This document shows, piece by piece, positions 42,327-53,313 of a stretch of 64,000 nt of DNA. The notes under the pieces were generated by a model. It worked only from the letters and a program-made list of their open reading frames with translations, made no database searches and had not been told where the DNA came from. Each line of letters begins with the position of its first letter. The first letter of the stretch is position 1. A program made the position numbers and the translations under genes. The DNA is taken from NCBI GenBank assembly GCA_039519185.1, contig CM076847.1, positions 38,164,916-38,228,915 on the forward strand, given 5' to 3'. Origin of the DNA: Astragalus membranaceus. Its lineage: Eukaryota; Streptophyta; Magnoliopsida; Fabales; Fabaceae.

Positions 42327-42331
42327 AGATA

Positions 42332-43655
42332 CTGACATAGTGGTGCATAAGTTGTCGGTCAAGCCAGAATGTCCTCCGGTAAAGCAGAAACTGAGAAGAA
42401 TGAAGCCAGAAATGTCCTTAAAGATCAGAGATCAGGTGAAAAAGCAGTTTGATGCCGGGTTCCTAGCGGTAGCCAAGTATCCGCAATGGGTTGCTAACAT
42501 TGTGCCGGTTCCGAAAAAGGACGGGAAAGTTAGAATGTGTGTTGATTACAGAGATCTGAATCGTGCTAGTCCCAAAGATGATTTTCCCCTGCCCCATATT
42601 GATGACTTAGTGGATAGTACGGCGCAGCATTCACTGTTCTCCTTCATGGATGGGTATTCAGGGTATAACCAGATCAAGATGGCTCCTGAGGATATGGAGA
42701 AGACAACTTTCACAACTCTTTGGGGAACATTCTGTTACAGAGTCATGCCATTCGGGTTGAAGAACGCCGGTGCTACCTATCAAAGGGCTATGGTCACATT
42801 ATTTCACGACATGATGCACAAAGAAATAGAGGTCTACGTGGACGATATGATCGCAAAGTCTAAAACTGAGGAGGAGCACATTGTCAATTTGCAAAAGCTC
42901 TTCGAGCGGTTGAGAAAATTCAAACTCAGATTAAATCCTGCCAAGTGTACCTTTGGCGTGCGATCAGGAAAGTTGTTGGGATTCATCGTCAGCCAAAAGG
43001 GGATAGAAATCGATCCAGACAAGGTGCGTGCGATTCTTGAGATGCCAGTTCCTAAAACAGAGAAAGAGATTCAGGGTTTCCTTGGAAGACTGAACTACAT
43101 CTCTAGGTTCATATTCCAATTGACTGCCACTTGTGAACCAATCTTCAAACTATTGTGCAAGAATCAAGAGACCAAATGGAATGAAGATTGTCTAGAAGCA
43201 TTTGAAAAGATCAAGAAATATCTTCAGAATCCACCTATCTTGATGCCTCCTGTACCCGGCAGACCTCTGATCCTGTACCTAACCATGCTAGACAGCTCAA
43301 TGGGTTGTGTGTTAGGGCAACATGATGAATCTGGGAAGAAAGAGCATGCCATTTACTATTTGAGCAACAAATTCACTGACTGAAACAAGGTACTCGCTGC
43401 TAGAAAAAACTTATTGTGCTTTAGCTTGGGCTGCTCATCGTTTGAGGCAGTACATGATAAGTCACACTACTTGGTTGGTATCTAAAATGGATCCTATCAA
43501 GTACATCTTTGAGAAGCCCGCACTTACAGGGAGACTTGCCCGTTGGCAAATGTAGTTATCAGAATATGATGTCCTATATGTCACTCAGAAAGCAATTAAA
43601 GGTAGTGCGCTGGCCGAGTACCTGGCACACCAGCCCGTTGAAGATTATCAGCCTA
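42332..43655 (+). pseudogene. Outer Ogre RT and gypsy RNase H, continued after the inner element
   Basis: Resumes the frame interrupted at 24431: TDIVVHKL, KVRMCVDYRDLNRASPKDDF, FMDGYSGYNQIKMAPED, MPFGLKNAGATYQRAM, catalytic VYVDDMIAKSKTEEEH, GFLGRLNYISRF, then gypsy RNase H with LDSSMGCVLGQHDE. A 2-base loss at about 43382 produces a TGA (false end at 43383), and a CAG-to-TAG change at about 43553 adds a stop. All RT motifs are intact, so the damage lies in RNase H and downstream. Confidence 0.88.
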
Positions 43656-45448
43656 TGCAGTATGACTTTCCAGATGAACATATCATGGCCTTGTTTGAAG
43701 AAGGGAAGTCCCCAGAAGATGAAAGATGGAGAGTGGTGTTTGATGGTGCCTCCAACATATATGGGCACGGAGCCGGAGCAGTGCTGATTTCCCCTGATAA
43801 TCGCTTCATTCCATTCACTGCCAGACTAGGCTTCTACGTCACCAATAATATGGCACAATATGAGGCATGTATTCTTGGTATCCAGGTAGCCATTGATGGG
43901 AAAGTTAAGAGACTTGATGTGTATGGAGATTCAGCTCTAGTCATTCACCAAGTGAATGGTGATTGGGAGACCAGGGACTCCAAGTTAATTCCTTACCGAG
44001 ATTACATTCTAGAGTTGGTTGAGCCTTTGGAGGAAATCACATTTCAGTATCTTCCTCGCAAAGAGAACCAGTTGGCTGATGCGCTAGCCACTTTGTCTTC
44101 AATGTTCAATATCAATTACGACAAAAGCTTGACTCACATCAAGATTCAGTATCGAGATTTGCCAGCACATCATTACTGCGCGGTAATTGAGGAAGAGTCT
44201 GATAACAAGCCCTGGTACCATGACATCAAGCAGTACATCTTGAACAGAGAATACCCTCCCGGAGCGTCAGAGAATGACAAGAGAACCCTCAGAAGATTGT
44301 CGAGGAATTTCTTTTTGAACGGTGAAGTTCTATACAAGAGGAATTATGATATGGTCCTCCTGAGGTGTGTGGCAGAAGAAGAGGCAACAAAAATCATGAA
44401 AGAAGTCCACGAGGTTCATTCTAGTGGGCACACTATGGCAAGAAAAATCTTAAGAGCTGGCTATTATTGGCTGCGAATGGAATCAGATTGCTATAGTTTC
44501 GTGAAAAGATGTCACAAGTGCCAAATCTACGCTGATCACATTCATGTGCCACCTGCTTCCCTAAATGTCCTGACTGCATCCTGGCCATTCTCAATGTGGG
44601 GCATGGATGTCATAGGTCCTATCGAGCCTAATGCATCAAATGGGCATCGCTTCATCCTGGTCGCTATTGATTACTTCACCAAGTGGGTTGAAGTTGCTTC
44701 ATACTCTAGCATTACTAGCTCTGTGGTTGCTAAGTTCGTAAAGAGAGACCTGGTTTGTCGCTATGGGCTTCCAGACAAGATTATCACAGATAATGGCCGC
44801 AACCTGAACAGTAAGATGATGAAAGAGTTATGCGAGGACTTCAAAATCTAACATCATAATTCTTCCCCATACCGTCCCAAGATGAATGGGGCAGTCGAAG
44901 CAGCCAATAAGAATATCAAAAGGATCGTGCAAAAGATGGTAGTAACCTACAAATATTGGCATGAGGTGCTTCCTTTCGCTTTGCATGGGTATCGTACCTC
45001 AGTGCGTACTTCAACCGGGGAAACCCCTTTCTCTTTCGTGTATCGGTCGGAAGCAGTCCTCCCTATTGAAGTTGAGATACCCTCCCTACGGGTGCTGATG
45101 GAAACCAAGTTGGAAGAAGCAGAATGGGTCCAGGCTCGTCTGGATCAGCTGAATCTCATTGAGGAGAAAAGAATTGCCGCCCTGTGTCATGGCCAGTTGT
45201 ATCAACAAAGGATCAAGACAGCTTTCGACAAGAAGGTTCGTCCCCAAGAATTCAGCAAAGGAGACCTTGTGCTCAAGAAGATCCTGCCTATTCAGAGTGA
45301 CCCCCGTGGGAAATGGACTCCTAGCTATGATGGACCATATGTGGTAAAGAAAGCCTTTTCTGGAGGAGCATTGATACTCACCAACATGGATGGTGAAGAA
45401 CTCAGAAACCCAGTCAATTCAGATTCAGTCAAGAAATATTACGCCTGA
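43656..45448 (+). pseudogene. Outer Ogre archaeal-type RNase H and integrase
   Basis: Second RNase H (WRVVFDGASNIYGHGAGAVL; NMAQYEACILGI; YGDSALVIHQ; RKENQLADALATL) followed by integrase. The HHCC motif is HEVHSSGHTMARK ... KRCHKCQIYAD, slightly shortened compared with the inner copy. The core has the first Asp in MWGMDVIGPIEP, the second in IITDNGRNLNSK and Glu in NGAVEAANKN. A CAA-to-TAA stop at 44849-44851 separates the last two. The C-terminal part runs YGYRTS-type blocks to WTPSYDGPYVVKKAFSGGAL and ends VKKYYA at 45446-45448. This copy still holds the integrase core that the inner copy lacks. Confidence 0.88.
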
Positions 45449-47000
45449 GAAAAATAAAAGAACAAGAGAAGGATGAGCCAAGCAAGAATTAGCTCGCTAG
45501 GTTGAAAACCCGAAAGGGCGGCCTAGGAAAAAAAAGAGCAACCCGGTGGACTGAAAACTCGCAAAGAACGGTCCAGGCAAAAATTAGGGTCAGAAAGGTT
45601 GGACTTAAAAAAGTAAAAGAGGCAAGCAGCGCCTACAAAAGCTTGGATAAAAGGGTGATCAAGGATATAAGTATGGGTGATTGGCATCAACACTCCAAAG
45701 ACAAAGAGCGCTCATAAGATCTGTTGCGTCCATTTTTCTTGTTTTTTTTAGTTTCAAAAAAATTCTCAATGTACACTTTTCAGTCGGCGCGACCTTTTGC
45801 GCGTTTGGTTTCCATATGAATAAAAAGTCCAAATTTTCCACTCCGTCTGCTTATTGTTTTATCATTGCTTCCTTTTCATTTGTGCTTTAAAATGATGTTT
45901 TATGGTAGATGATAAATGAATTATGAAAATGTGCATAAATCAGAGCATTAAAATCATTACGAAACTTTTGAAAATCATGAGAAAAGAAATGATCTCTCGA
46001 TCAGGTAAACTCACAAGAATCAAACAAAAGCACTGATCGCGTCAAAACAATTCTCAAAAGGCTGAAGCATGACCCTCGCACCATTATGGACGACCATCAT
46101 GCCTCATAACGCAAACCCTACGATTTGGTCGAAACAGCAAAAAAAAAAAGAAAAAGAGCAAAACAGCAATAAAACAAATAAAATTCATGCATTGCATTCA
46201 TCAAACATAGACAAAAAATTCATGCAAGCAAAAAGAAACTCCTGCATCACGTCACATTCATCCCATCAAAAAGCAATCATGGCATTTGCATTGCATGCAT
46301 TTGTTCATCTCACTTGCAGGTACAAGGACGGATAAGTACTTCGATGTTAATCCTCGCACTCAGTTCCCAGAAAATGCCCTCTTAGTTCGGAGTTCAAATG
46401 CTTTTTAGTTCGGCGCTCAAGCGTGCATTACAGTTTGGAGTTCAAATCGCTCTCATCAGAGTTCAGTGCTCCCTTCTGTTCATGGTCTCACATCGTGTAC
46501 GAGCAACGCGATGGACCGCAGCCCCATGTGAGGTTCATCGGAATAGTTGTATCAGCCTAAGATACAGTGGACGCCGTGCATTGATCGGTATTTCAGTTCC
46601 GGAGCTGATAATGATCCCCCCCGGTCGTTCGAATGACCAGAGATTCTCAGGATGCGTGCTCCTCAAAGCCACGTGCAAACTCGGATTCGCAAGGGTTCGT
46701 TTACAGGTTTTAGGCAGCCTGGCATTTTACCGCTTTCTTTATCGTTTTCTTCATTTAGCGCTTTCCTTGCCTTTCGCAGTTAGCATGCATGTTGTTAACC
46801 ATTTCGTTTATCGTTTCCTCATCAACGCTCCACGTGTTGATTCAAAAAAAAGAGAAAAGAAGAAACAGAAAAAGAAAATTCGGGTTTCTCCAAGTAGACA
46901 AAATTGGAATAATTTCTGAATTCTTTATTCATATTTTATCTTCGAAATATGTCTCGGCCAATTCATATTTCTTGGTAAAATCCAAATAAGGAGGGGCAGC
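45449..47000 (+). other. 3' untranslated region and polypurine tract of the outer element
   Basis: 1.55 kb of non-coding DNA homologous to 27531-29170 (minus). It ends AAATAAGGAGGGGCAGC (46984-47000) directly before the LTR start TGTCATACCC. Open frames of 70-170 residues here are not kept in frame in the other copies. Confidence 0.8.
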
Positions 47001-48163
47001 TGTCATACCCTAATTTTGTCCGACTAATTGAAAAATCCCAAAATTTTATCGCTCCGCATATTTTTCTAAACGCGGGAGTCTTTGGCACTCTCGTGCAACG
47101 ATTTTGTTTGACACTCGTTACTTTCAAAAAAAAGAGTCCAAAAAAATATATAATAAAAACAATAATAAATAACGCGAGCACATGTTGCTTGCGAGTCACG
47201 TGTGAGTAGTTGCGTCACTGCGCGTTTATTTTACCGCGTTTTAGAAAAGTAAGGATAAAATGAAATCAGTTTTAATAACTTACGCGTGTGCGCATTAAGA
47301 CGGGTACGCATTCATATTCGTAACGCCAGCGCGTGTTAGCTGCGAGTCGTGCGCGAGCGGTTGCATCGGTTCATGTTACCGCTTTTATTATCATAAAAAA
47401 AATATACCAATAGTAAAATAAAATCAGTTTTTTAGCTGTCCCCTTTTTTAATTTTGTTACATATACAAACAAAAAATTTTTAAAAAAAAAGGGAGAATAG
47501 TACAAAAAAAAGTCAGCTCTTTTATCTACATGTAGACAAGAAAATTTAATTACAAATAATACAAAAATCAAAATACAAACAAAAAGGGTACAAAAAAAAT
47601 AAAATAAAATAATAATAAAGCAAAAAAATCAGAATAGGACAGCAGCGACTTGCTGCCTTGTTTTTTTGGAGCTACAAACCCAAGCTTCTCTCCTCTTGTC
47701 CCTTTGCTTGCTTCCCATTTTCAGCAAAAACATGGCAGCATTGGCAGCAACTCTGCTCCACCCCTACTGCCTCACACTGCCTCCACCAGAGGTTGTTGTG
47801 CTTTATGGTCTCCTGGAGTTGTGATTCCCTGCTTCATACCACACCTACACCACAGTTTCTCCAATATAAATACCAGGCACAGTAACACTGAGAAGGAAAA
47901 AAGATACGCACAACAATTCACATACAAAAAAATTATACAGAAACCATATTTCAACTTGAGCAGAATAGAGGGAAAATACTGTGTTATTTTCCATTTCAAA
48001 GAGTCTGGAACTAGGTTAGTTCCTAATTTATTTGTTTATTCCAAAGACCATTGCTTTCCTAAAAAGGTTTTTCCGATGTGTTACCTTTGAAAAATATTGG
48101 TGGCGACTCTAAAATCCCGTTGTGCGAAGAAAAATCCCTCAAAGGATTTTTCAGGGTGCGACA
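47001..48163 (+). mobile_element. 3' LTR of the outer Ogre-like element (1163 bp)
   Basis: TGTCATACCCTAATTTTGTC to TTTCAGGGTGCGACA, TATA at 47865-47872, followed by TSD ACTTG (48164-48168). It differs from the 5' LTR by scattered substitutions and small indels, for example a shorter A/G-rich tract near its end. Confidence 0.92.
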
Positions 48164-48168
48164 ACTTG

Positions 48169-49428
48169 TTTAGCTGAAATCAAAACAAGCAAGAAATATG
48201 TTTCCGACGCAAAACCCCAACTTCTAGAAACTCAGCAACTAGCTCCAAGTTTTGTTTGGCAGCATCTGTAAGCAATTTTACAACAGGTATAACTAATTCA
48301 ATTTTTAACCAAAACCATCAAGCCAAGTGTCTAACAGGAAGGTAATTTTGTCTATTTTCTAAGGGGTTAGGTTTCAAACTGATACAATAAGTATTTCGGG
48401 AGTTATGACCAAAACAATGTGACTGGGTAATTTCTGTCAGTGTTTCAAAAACGTAATTTGTTGGTACAATTTTCCCTATATACTCAATGAAATCAGTTAA
48501 TTATTGTGCCTATTATGAAGGGTTTCGTGTCTAGTTTCTAAAGAAACAAAAATGAGCTTCAAATGACGTCTGTACCGTGAGTTACGAAGGAAATACCAGA
48601 GACTATTAAAACGGTTTTCTGTAGAATTTGTTGGGAGTGGCTATCTTCAACTTCCATCAACAAGAGCCACGAATTTAAGCTCTAAACCCTATAACCTTGC
48701 TTTCTTACACACACTCTGACCTTCCTCTAGCTACACTTGAACTGCTTTCTTCAGATTGCAGCTCCAACTTCCGCATGCAAGCTTTAAAGTCACCATTCTA
48801 GCTATTCACACATGCATTTTCGAAAACTCAAGAGAAAGGAAGAGCTTACTGAAAATGTTTTTTAGGTTATAGATGAGCTCAAATGGAAGAATGAGTGAAA
48901 TGTTAAATCTGAAATATGGGTAGAAAAGAAAGGGGGTTCAGCTCTTACATTCCCTCTTCTCCATCTCTCTATTTGAACTCTCCCACTCTCTAAAGCTCTC
49001 TCTTTATTTCTTTTCTCAAGTTTGAGGTGAAATGCATTTGTGACTAAAATGTTTTTCCCTCCTATATTAAAGGGTTCAACCTAATTATCAACTAACACAG
49101 CCCATTCCTTTACAAATAGTAAGGGTTTCAGCTCATTCAAACATCCCATTCAAATAGTAAGGGTTTTATCAACTACCAAAGTAACATATAATTCCATGAA
49201 TCATTTCACAATCCTATATTATCAACTAACACATTTTCAATTAAATCATCACAAGTATCATTAAACCACATCATCACGCAAAGCTTGTCAAAGTCATTGA
49301 TTTTAAGTTACTTGTCAATCATCCATCACAAACCTTCACTTTAATAGATCCTAATCAAAACATATTATTTAAATAAAACAATGGCATGGTAATATCCAAG
49401 TTAATACTCAGTTACTTTGGGTATTACA
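48169..49428. mobile_element. Chromovirus-like LTR fragment, right part
   Basis: Continuation of 10756-12323 after the Ogre insertion. Non-coding, ending CTTTGGGTATTACA at 49428, an LTR-like terminus (complement would be TGTAATACCC). CT-rich tracts and ATTCAAATAGTAAGGGTTT repeats occur near 48960-49150. Confidence 0.6.
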
Positions 49429-49739
49429 AAAATAAAATGAGTAAAGTTATGAACTTTATTTATATATATGAACTCCCAATCTAAAACACACCAAGAAATG
49501 TGTTGTCTCATTAATTATGGAACAAGTAAAATAAGTGATGTATTTTTTAATTCATTAATGTGTGTGTAAAATATATTTCTATATGACATAGAAATTGGAA
49601 TAAAGTTATTAACAAATATATTGATTTGGTTTATATGCATGACAAGTACAAAAATATTTAAGTGCTCCAAATCTGACTTTAGAATTGACAAAGAGTAGGC
49701 TCTGAATACGATAATAAAATATCCGTCCTCATGCCAACA

Positions 49740-49945
49740 TAATAAAAAAATACCCCATTTTTTTTAAACCAGGGTATCTATGCGCATAATCACACAACCT
49801 AATTTCTTAAGCATCCGATATCCATTTAAGGGATTGACTCTCACATCAGATTTCTTCTGAAAACACCGGCCAGGGATTGAACCATTGACCAAATGTTTAA
49901 GAAGCCTAATTATTTACAACTTGTACTACACCATGTTGATAAAAA
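49740..49945 (-). mobile_element. SINE-like unit, minus strand
   Basis: On the minus strand: CATGGTGTAGTACAAGTTGT then GGTCAATGGTTCAATCCCTGG, the latter a good pol III B box (GGTTCAATCCC), with the former in the place of an A box. A unit of about 130 bp follows, ending in an A-rich tract. Size and order suggest a tRNA-derived SINE. Boundaries and target duplication are not resolved. Confidence 0.4.
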
Positions 49946-50096
49946 ATTGGCCAAAAGGCACTTTTAGTCTTTTAAGTTTTTTTTTTTAGTTTGGTCCGTC
50001 AAGTTTCAAATTTGTTACACATAAGTCCTTTTCGTCCATCTGACTTAACGATTTATGACGTGTTAGTTTTGTGTTTATGTAGCACCTACTGACGTA

Positions 50097-50136
<40 letters not shown>

Positions 50137-50775
50137 ATATGTCATTTTTATTTATTTTTTCTTTCTAAAAAAACTAATTAATGACGTGTCAATTATTTTT
50201 AGTCGTTTCATTTTGGTCCTCTAAATTTTTATTTAGTTACAAAAAGGCCCCCTAAGGTTTTATTTATTTTCCTATAGGTCCTCTAAGTTTCTTTGAAGTT
50301 TCATTGCAGTTAATTAAATGATTGATCAATTTGCTGTGTTGTTTAGTTCTAAGTTTGATTTTTAAGTTGTGTTTTAGTGTAATGCTAATTATGTAATCCC
50401 ATTTATGTAATTCAAATGATGTCTTAATCACTCAACACAATGGATCAAAATGAAACTTGATGACTCAAGGACCAAATTGAAAACATTACAAATAGCATGA
50501 AAGGACCAAATTGAAACCACATAACGAACTTAAAGGATCTAATTGGAATTGTAGCATAAACATAAAATGATCTAATTTATCCATAACATAAGCTACACGA
50601 ATTTGTGTTCATAAACACGCAAATCCTGCCAAAACATGCCCAAAACAGTTTGGGGGATCCAAAACATATCCAAAACAAGTCCAAAAGATATCTAAATATC
50701 CAAAATAGATCCTATACATGGACAACACAAATTTGTTCAAAATTATAATCTTTAAAAAAGATCCTAAACATTAGG
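49946..50775. other. Unassigned AT-rich region with (AT)n and inverted similarity
   Basis: No gene. TTTGGTCCGTCAAGTTTCAAATT near 49993 has an inverted, imperfect counterpart around 50450-50480 (GAAACTTGATGACTCAAGGACCAAATT), which could be the terminal regions of a DNA transposon. An (AT)n tract lies at 50099-50131. The rest, up to the LTR at 50776, contains short CCAAAACA-type repeats. Confidence 0.4.
50099..50131. repeat. (AT)n microsatellite
   Basis: About 32 bases of perfect AT repeat following GACGTAGA. Confidence 0.95.
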
Positions 50776-51217
50776 TGTTCAGAACCAAGTAGAGACTCGA
50801 TCCCGGATAGAAGAGCCATCTCAGAGGCGGACTAAGGCAACGATTTGTGCCAAGTGCAGATGTACGGCCAAGATCCATTTGAGCCGCGAATACGGTCCAG
50901 ATCAATGCGGCTCAGGCGCGCGGCCCGAGGTCTGGATAACTATCAACGCAACCTGGCCACCTAGGGATGAGATTGGACGCTCAAATCCAACGGCATATGA
51001 CGACGCAACTATCATCCACGACGCCTATAAATACCTCAGCAATCACTGACACAAGTACGCGTTCATTCGTACCACACTCCTAAACCCTCTGTGCTGACTT
51101 GGGCGTTTGAGTGTGTGTCGGTACACCCACCCACGTTAGATCAACACATGGAACTCGAGCTAGGAAAGCAACGTCAATCCTCAAGTCAGGCATGACATCA
51201 GGTATGACATCTGAACA
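50776..51217 (+). mobile_element. 5' LTR of the truncated Tat-like element (442 bp)
   Basis: Starts TGTTCAGAACC and ends ACATCTGAACA, so the ends TGTTCAGA and TCTGAACA are a perfect 8-bp inverted pair, longer than usual for LTRs. TATA box at 51026-51033 (TATAAATA). Followed at once by the PBS-like TTGGTGATCACAGTGGG. Confidence 0.78.
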
Positions 51218-51281
51218 TTGGTGATCACAGTGGGAGAACTTTATCTATCATACTTGCTCAGTTGACATTGCTTTTGACAAC

Positions 51282-52015
51282 ATGCCACCTCGAGGTAGAC
51301 AACCATTGAGGCCATGCATTGTAAGCGTGGTCGAACACCCTATTCAACCACCGCCTCCGGAGAGTCACTCAAGTCCAACCACCGCCTCCGATTCTGACTG
51401 AATAGGTTCAAATCCCGGTGAGTGTTGTTCTGCAGTTGTTCGACGTCCTCAACAACCAAGCTAGGAGTTTTGCCCAATATGAAGCCTGGGTTACTCAGAT
51501 CGAGAGGGAGGTAGCCGCGGTCCGGGGTAACACCGCACCTGACCTCAGAGTCAACCGCTCCAGGTCACCACCCCCCTTGCACCGTGGTGTCGAGGTGCCA
51601 TCGCTCTCCAACCCGGCGCCACCTCTTTCCTCGCCAAATCTCCCGACGTAGGGGAGGAGGATCAGGATTACCTCCTTGCACACTGCCAACTTCACCATAT
51701 TCAACTTACTGGCCTGACGAGTCATCCGACCATAGCTCATCTCGCGCTTCCTCATCCCCGTGTCGACAGTCTCGACATCAGGAGAGGTCACATTGACGTC
51801 GAGAAAGATCCCCTCGAGGGAGAGGGGACGAGACCAGATCCCAAAGTTCTCCGGACAGACATAGCCGTTGAGATATGAACGCAAGGGACACATCCCGGCG
51901 CGCTAAGACATCCTGGCAAGGACCTCTCACACGGAAGACTGATGACTGTCCGATCCCGAAGTATTTGGAAAAACCCACCTTGAATACAGAGACAAACATA
52001 GGAAGATACCACACT
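51282..52015 (+). pseudogene. gag N-terminal fragment of the truncated Tat-like element
   Basis: ATG at 51282 (MPPRGRQPLRPCIVSVVEHP) runs only 39 codons to TGA at 51399-51401. In a second frame, LQLFDVLNNQARSFAQYEAWVTQIEREVAAVRG and a Pro/Ser/Arg-rich linker follow to a TAG near 51650. A third frame near 51875-51990 reads RKTDDCPIPKYLEKPTLN, like the start of a gag capsid domain. At least two frameshifts and several stops. Assignment is by position after the PBS and weak motif similarity. Confidence 0.6.
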
Positions 52016-52230
52016 CTCTATTACAACTTTAAAGATTACAATAAAAAAGATTACAATAAAGAAGAAGTACCTCAACAGGAAAATTACACAAATTAGACCA
52101 GAGAACTCTAACCGTTGAGAAAGATTGTCTCAGAGATGATGATAATGGTGATTCCAAGTAGTAGATGATTCTAGGGTTTGTTTGTGCTCAAATATGCTCA
52201 GAGTTCTTGTGTTTTTTTAGTTACATGTTC

Positions 52231-52239
52231 TATTTATAG
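52231..52239 (-). promoter_or_regulatory. Minus-strand TATA box next to an ATCGATT array
   Basis: Minus-strand CTATAAATA. On that strand the ATCGATT array at 52290-52760 lies just upstream, the same layout as in the Sirevirus LTR at 58674-60532. Confidence 0.45.
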
Positions 52240-52289
52240 CTAGGTTAGAAAATATGATCGTTGGGACCTATTTAATGTGTTTTAACATT

Positions 52290-52760
52290 GGTTAATCGAT
52301 TAACACGATTTGGTTAATCGATTATTGCTGTGAAAATGCATTATGTGCACTTTAGAATTGGTCAAATCGATTGATGCTAGTTTCAAATGGATTAATGAGA
52401 TCATGGCACACACTAATCGAATAACAGAAGGTTCCTAAGGGAATCACATAAAATTTCTAATCCATTAACACAACTTTTGCTCAACTAATCGATTACTAAA
52501 ATGTTGTTAATCTATTAACACGACTCTTACTACAACTAACGAATTAACTTGAGAGACGTTGTACTCTATTAACAAGGCTTTTACCTTAATTAATAGATTA
52601 AAGAATAGTTCTAATCCATTAACAAAACTTTTACTTCAACTAGTGGATTAATGTGAGAGTTCTAATCCATTAACAAAACTTTTACATCAACTAATTGATT
52701 AATGTATGACTTTTAATCTATTAAATAGGTATCTAATGGATTAATGTTCTACCTATTATG
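52290..52760 (-). repeat. Degenerate TAATCGATTAA motif array
   Basis: About 15 copies of a motif centred on TAATCGATTAA and decayed forms (ATCCATTAACA, ATCTATTAA, TTGATTAATG), commonly spaced about 20-40 bp, with CAAAACTTTTAC spacers repeated near 52600-52690. It probably belongs to a copia LTR fragment. Element borders were not found. Confidence 0.7.
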
Positions 52761-52764
52761 TTTA

Positions 52765-53313
52765 GTGTATTGATAAGACCGCAAGTTTACGGTTCTATCT
52801 CTAATAAAAAGTATCGATCCACAGAGACTATGTGATTACCAATTTCAATTTCGGTTGTGATTATCTAAAAGGAGTAATTGAGTAGGAGGAATTGTTATTT
52901 TATTTTAACTTTAGAAATTAAAAAGCGTCATAGGATTGTGGTTTCGTTTCATTGATAGAAACGAATTCACAATCTCTCATCCATCCTCTATTTTATGTTA
53001 AGCTTATTTTCTAAGGACAAGGTATTCAATGGTAACTCAAGTTTCCAGGCGGAATACAATAGTGTGTCTTGAACCAATAATCAAACCTATTTTCATGGTT
53101 GATTATTGCTGTCCTGGATTGGGCCGAACTCCCACTCCAGCTAGTTGGTCGCAAACCGGCCCACTCAATCAGTGAACGGTGATCCGCGCTCACACTAAGC
53201 AAGATCAACAGCTGAGATCAAGCCGCACCATCCAACGGTAGGTCAGCGATGTCAGACACTATAAATAGGGGTCAAACCCCACTGACAGGTACACTATTCA
53301 CCCCATTAATTAC
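52765..53313. mobile_element. Two LTR-like fragments of unknown family
   Basis: From 52772 the sequence reads ACCGCAAGTTTACGG ... GTATCGATCCACAGAGACTA, related to the start of the unit at 22407. From about 53111 a G/C-richer part begins (CCTGGATTGGGCCGAACTCC), with a plus-strand TATA box CTATAAATAG at 53259-53268 about 45 bp before the Ogre LTR. Both are cut and no coding region is seen. Confidence 0.45.

Larger units (their letters stand above)
12324..48163 (+). mobile_element. Outer Ogre-like Ty3/gypsy Tat element, plus strand, with three nested insertions
   Basis: Both LTRs (1173 and 1163 bp), both TSD copies, PBS, leader, ORF1, gag, protease with G-patch, intron, RT, two RNase H domains, integrase, 3' untranslated region and polypurine tract are present in order. 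Removing the 17.9-kb inner element, the 2.3-kb solo LTR and the 1.2-kb unit, plus one TSD each, leaves about 14.4 kb. ORF1 before gag and an intron before RT are the defining Ogre features. Each coding module carries stops or frameshifts, so it is inactive. The inner copy of the same family is the best reference for its breaks. Confidence 0.93.
50776..52095 (+). mobile_element. Truncated Tat-like gypsy element: 5' LTR, PBS region and start of gag
   Basis: A 442-bp LTR is followed by TTGGTGATCACAGTGGGAGA (PBS region) and a broken gag that stops near 52000-52095, where unrelated sequence begins. The LTR R-region motif GACTTGGGCGTTTGAGTG resembles GACTTGAGCGTCGGAGTG in the Tat LTR at 4478. The rest of the element is missing from the window. 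A possible left TSD is TTAGG. Confidence 0.7.

Noticed and set aside
46398..46919. 173-residue ORF in the Ogre 3' region, also seen at about 27810-28124 (minus) and 56760-56990 (minus)
   Set aside because: Present in three copies only because the DNA is shared; frame and C-terminus differ between copies and no known domain is seen.
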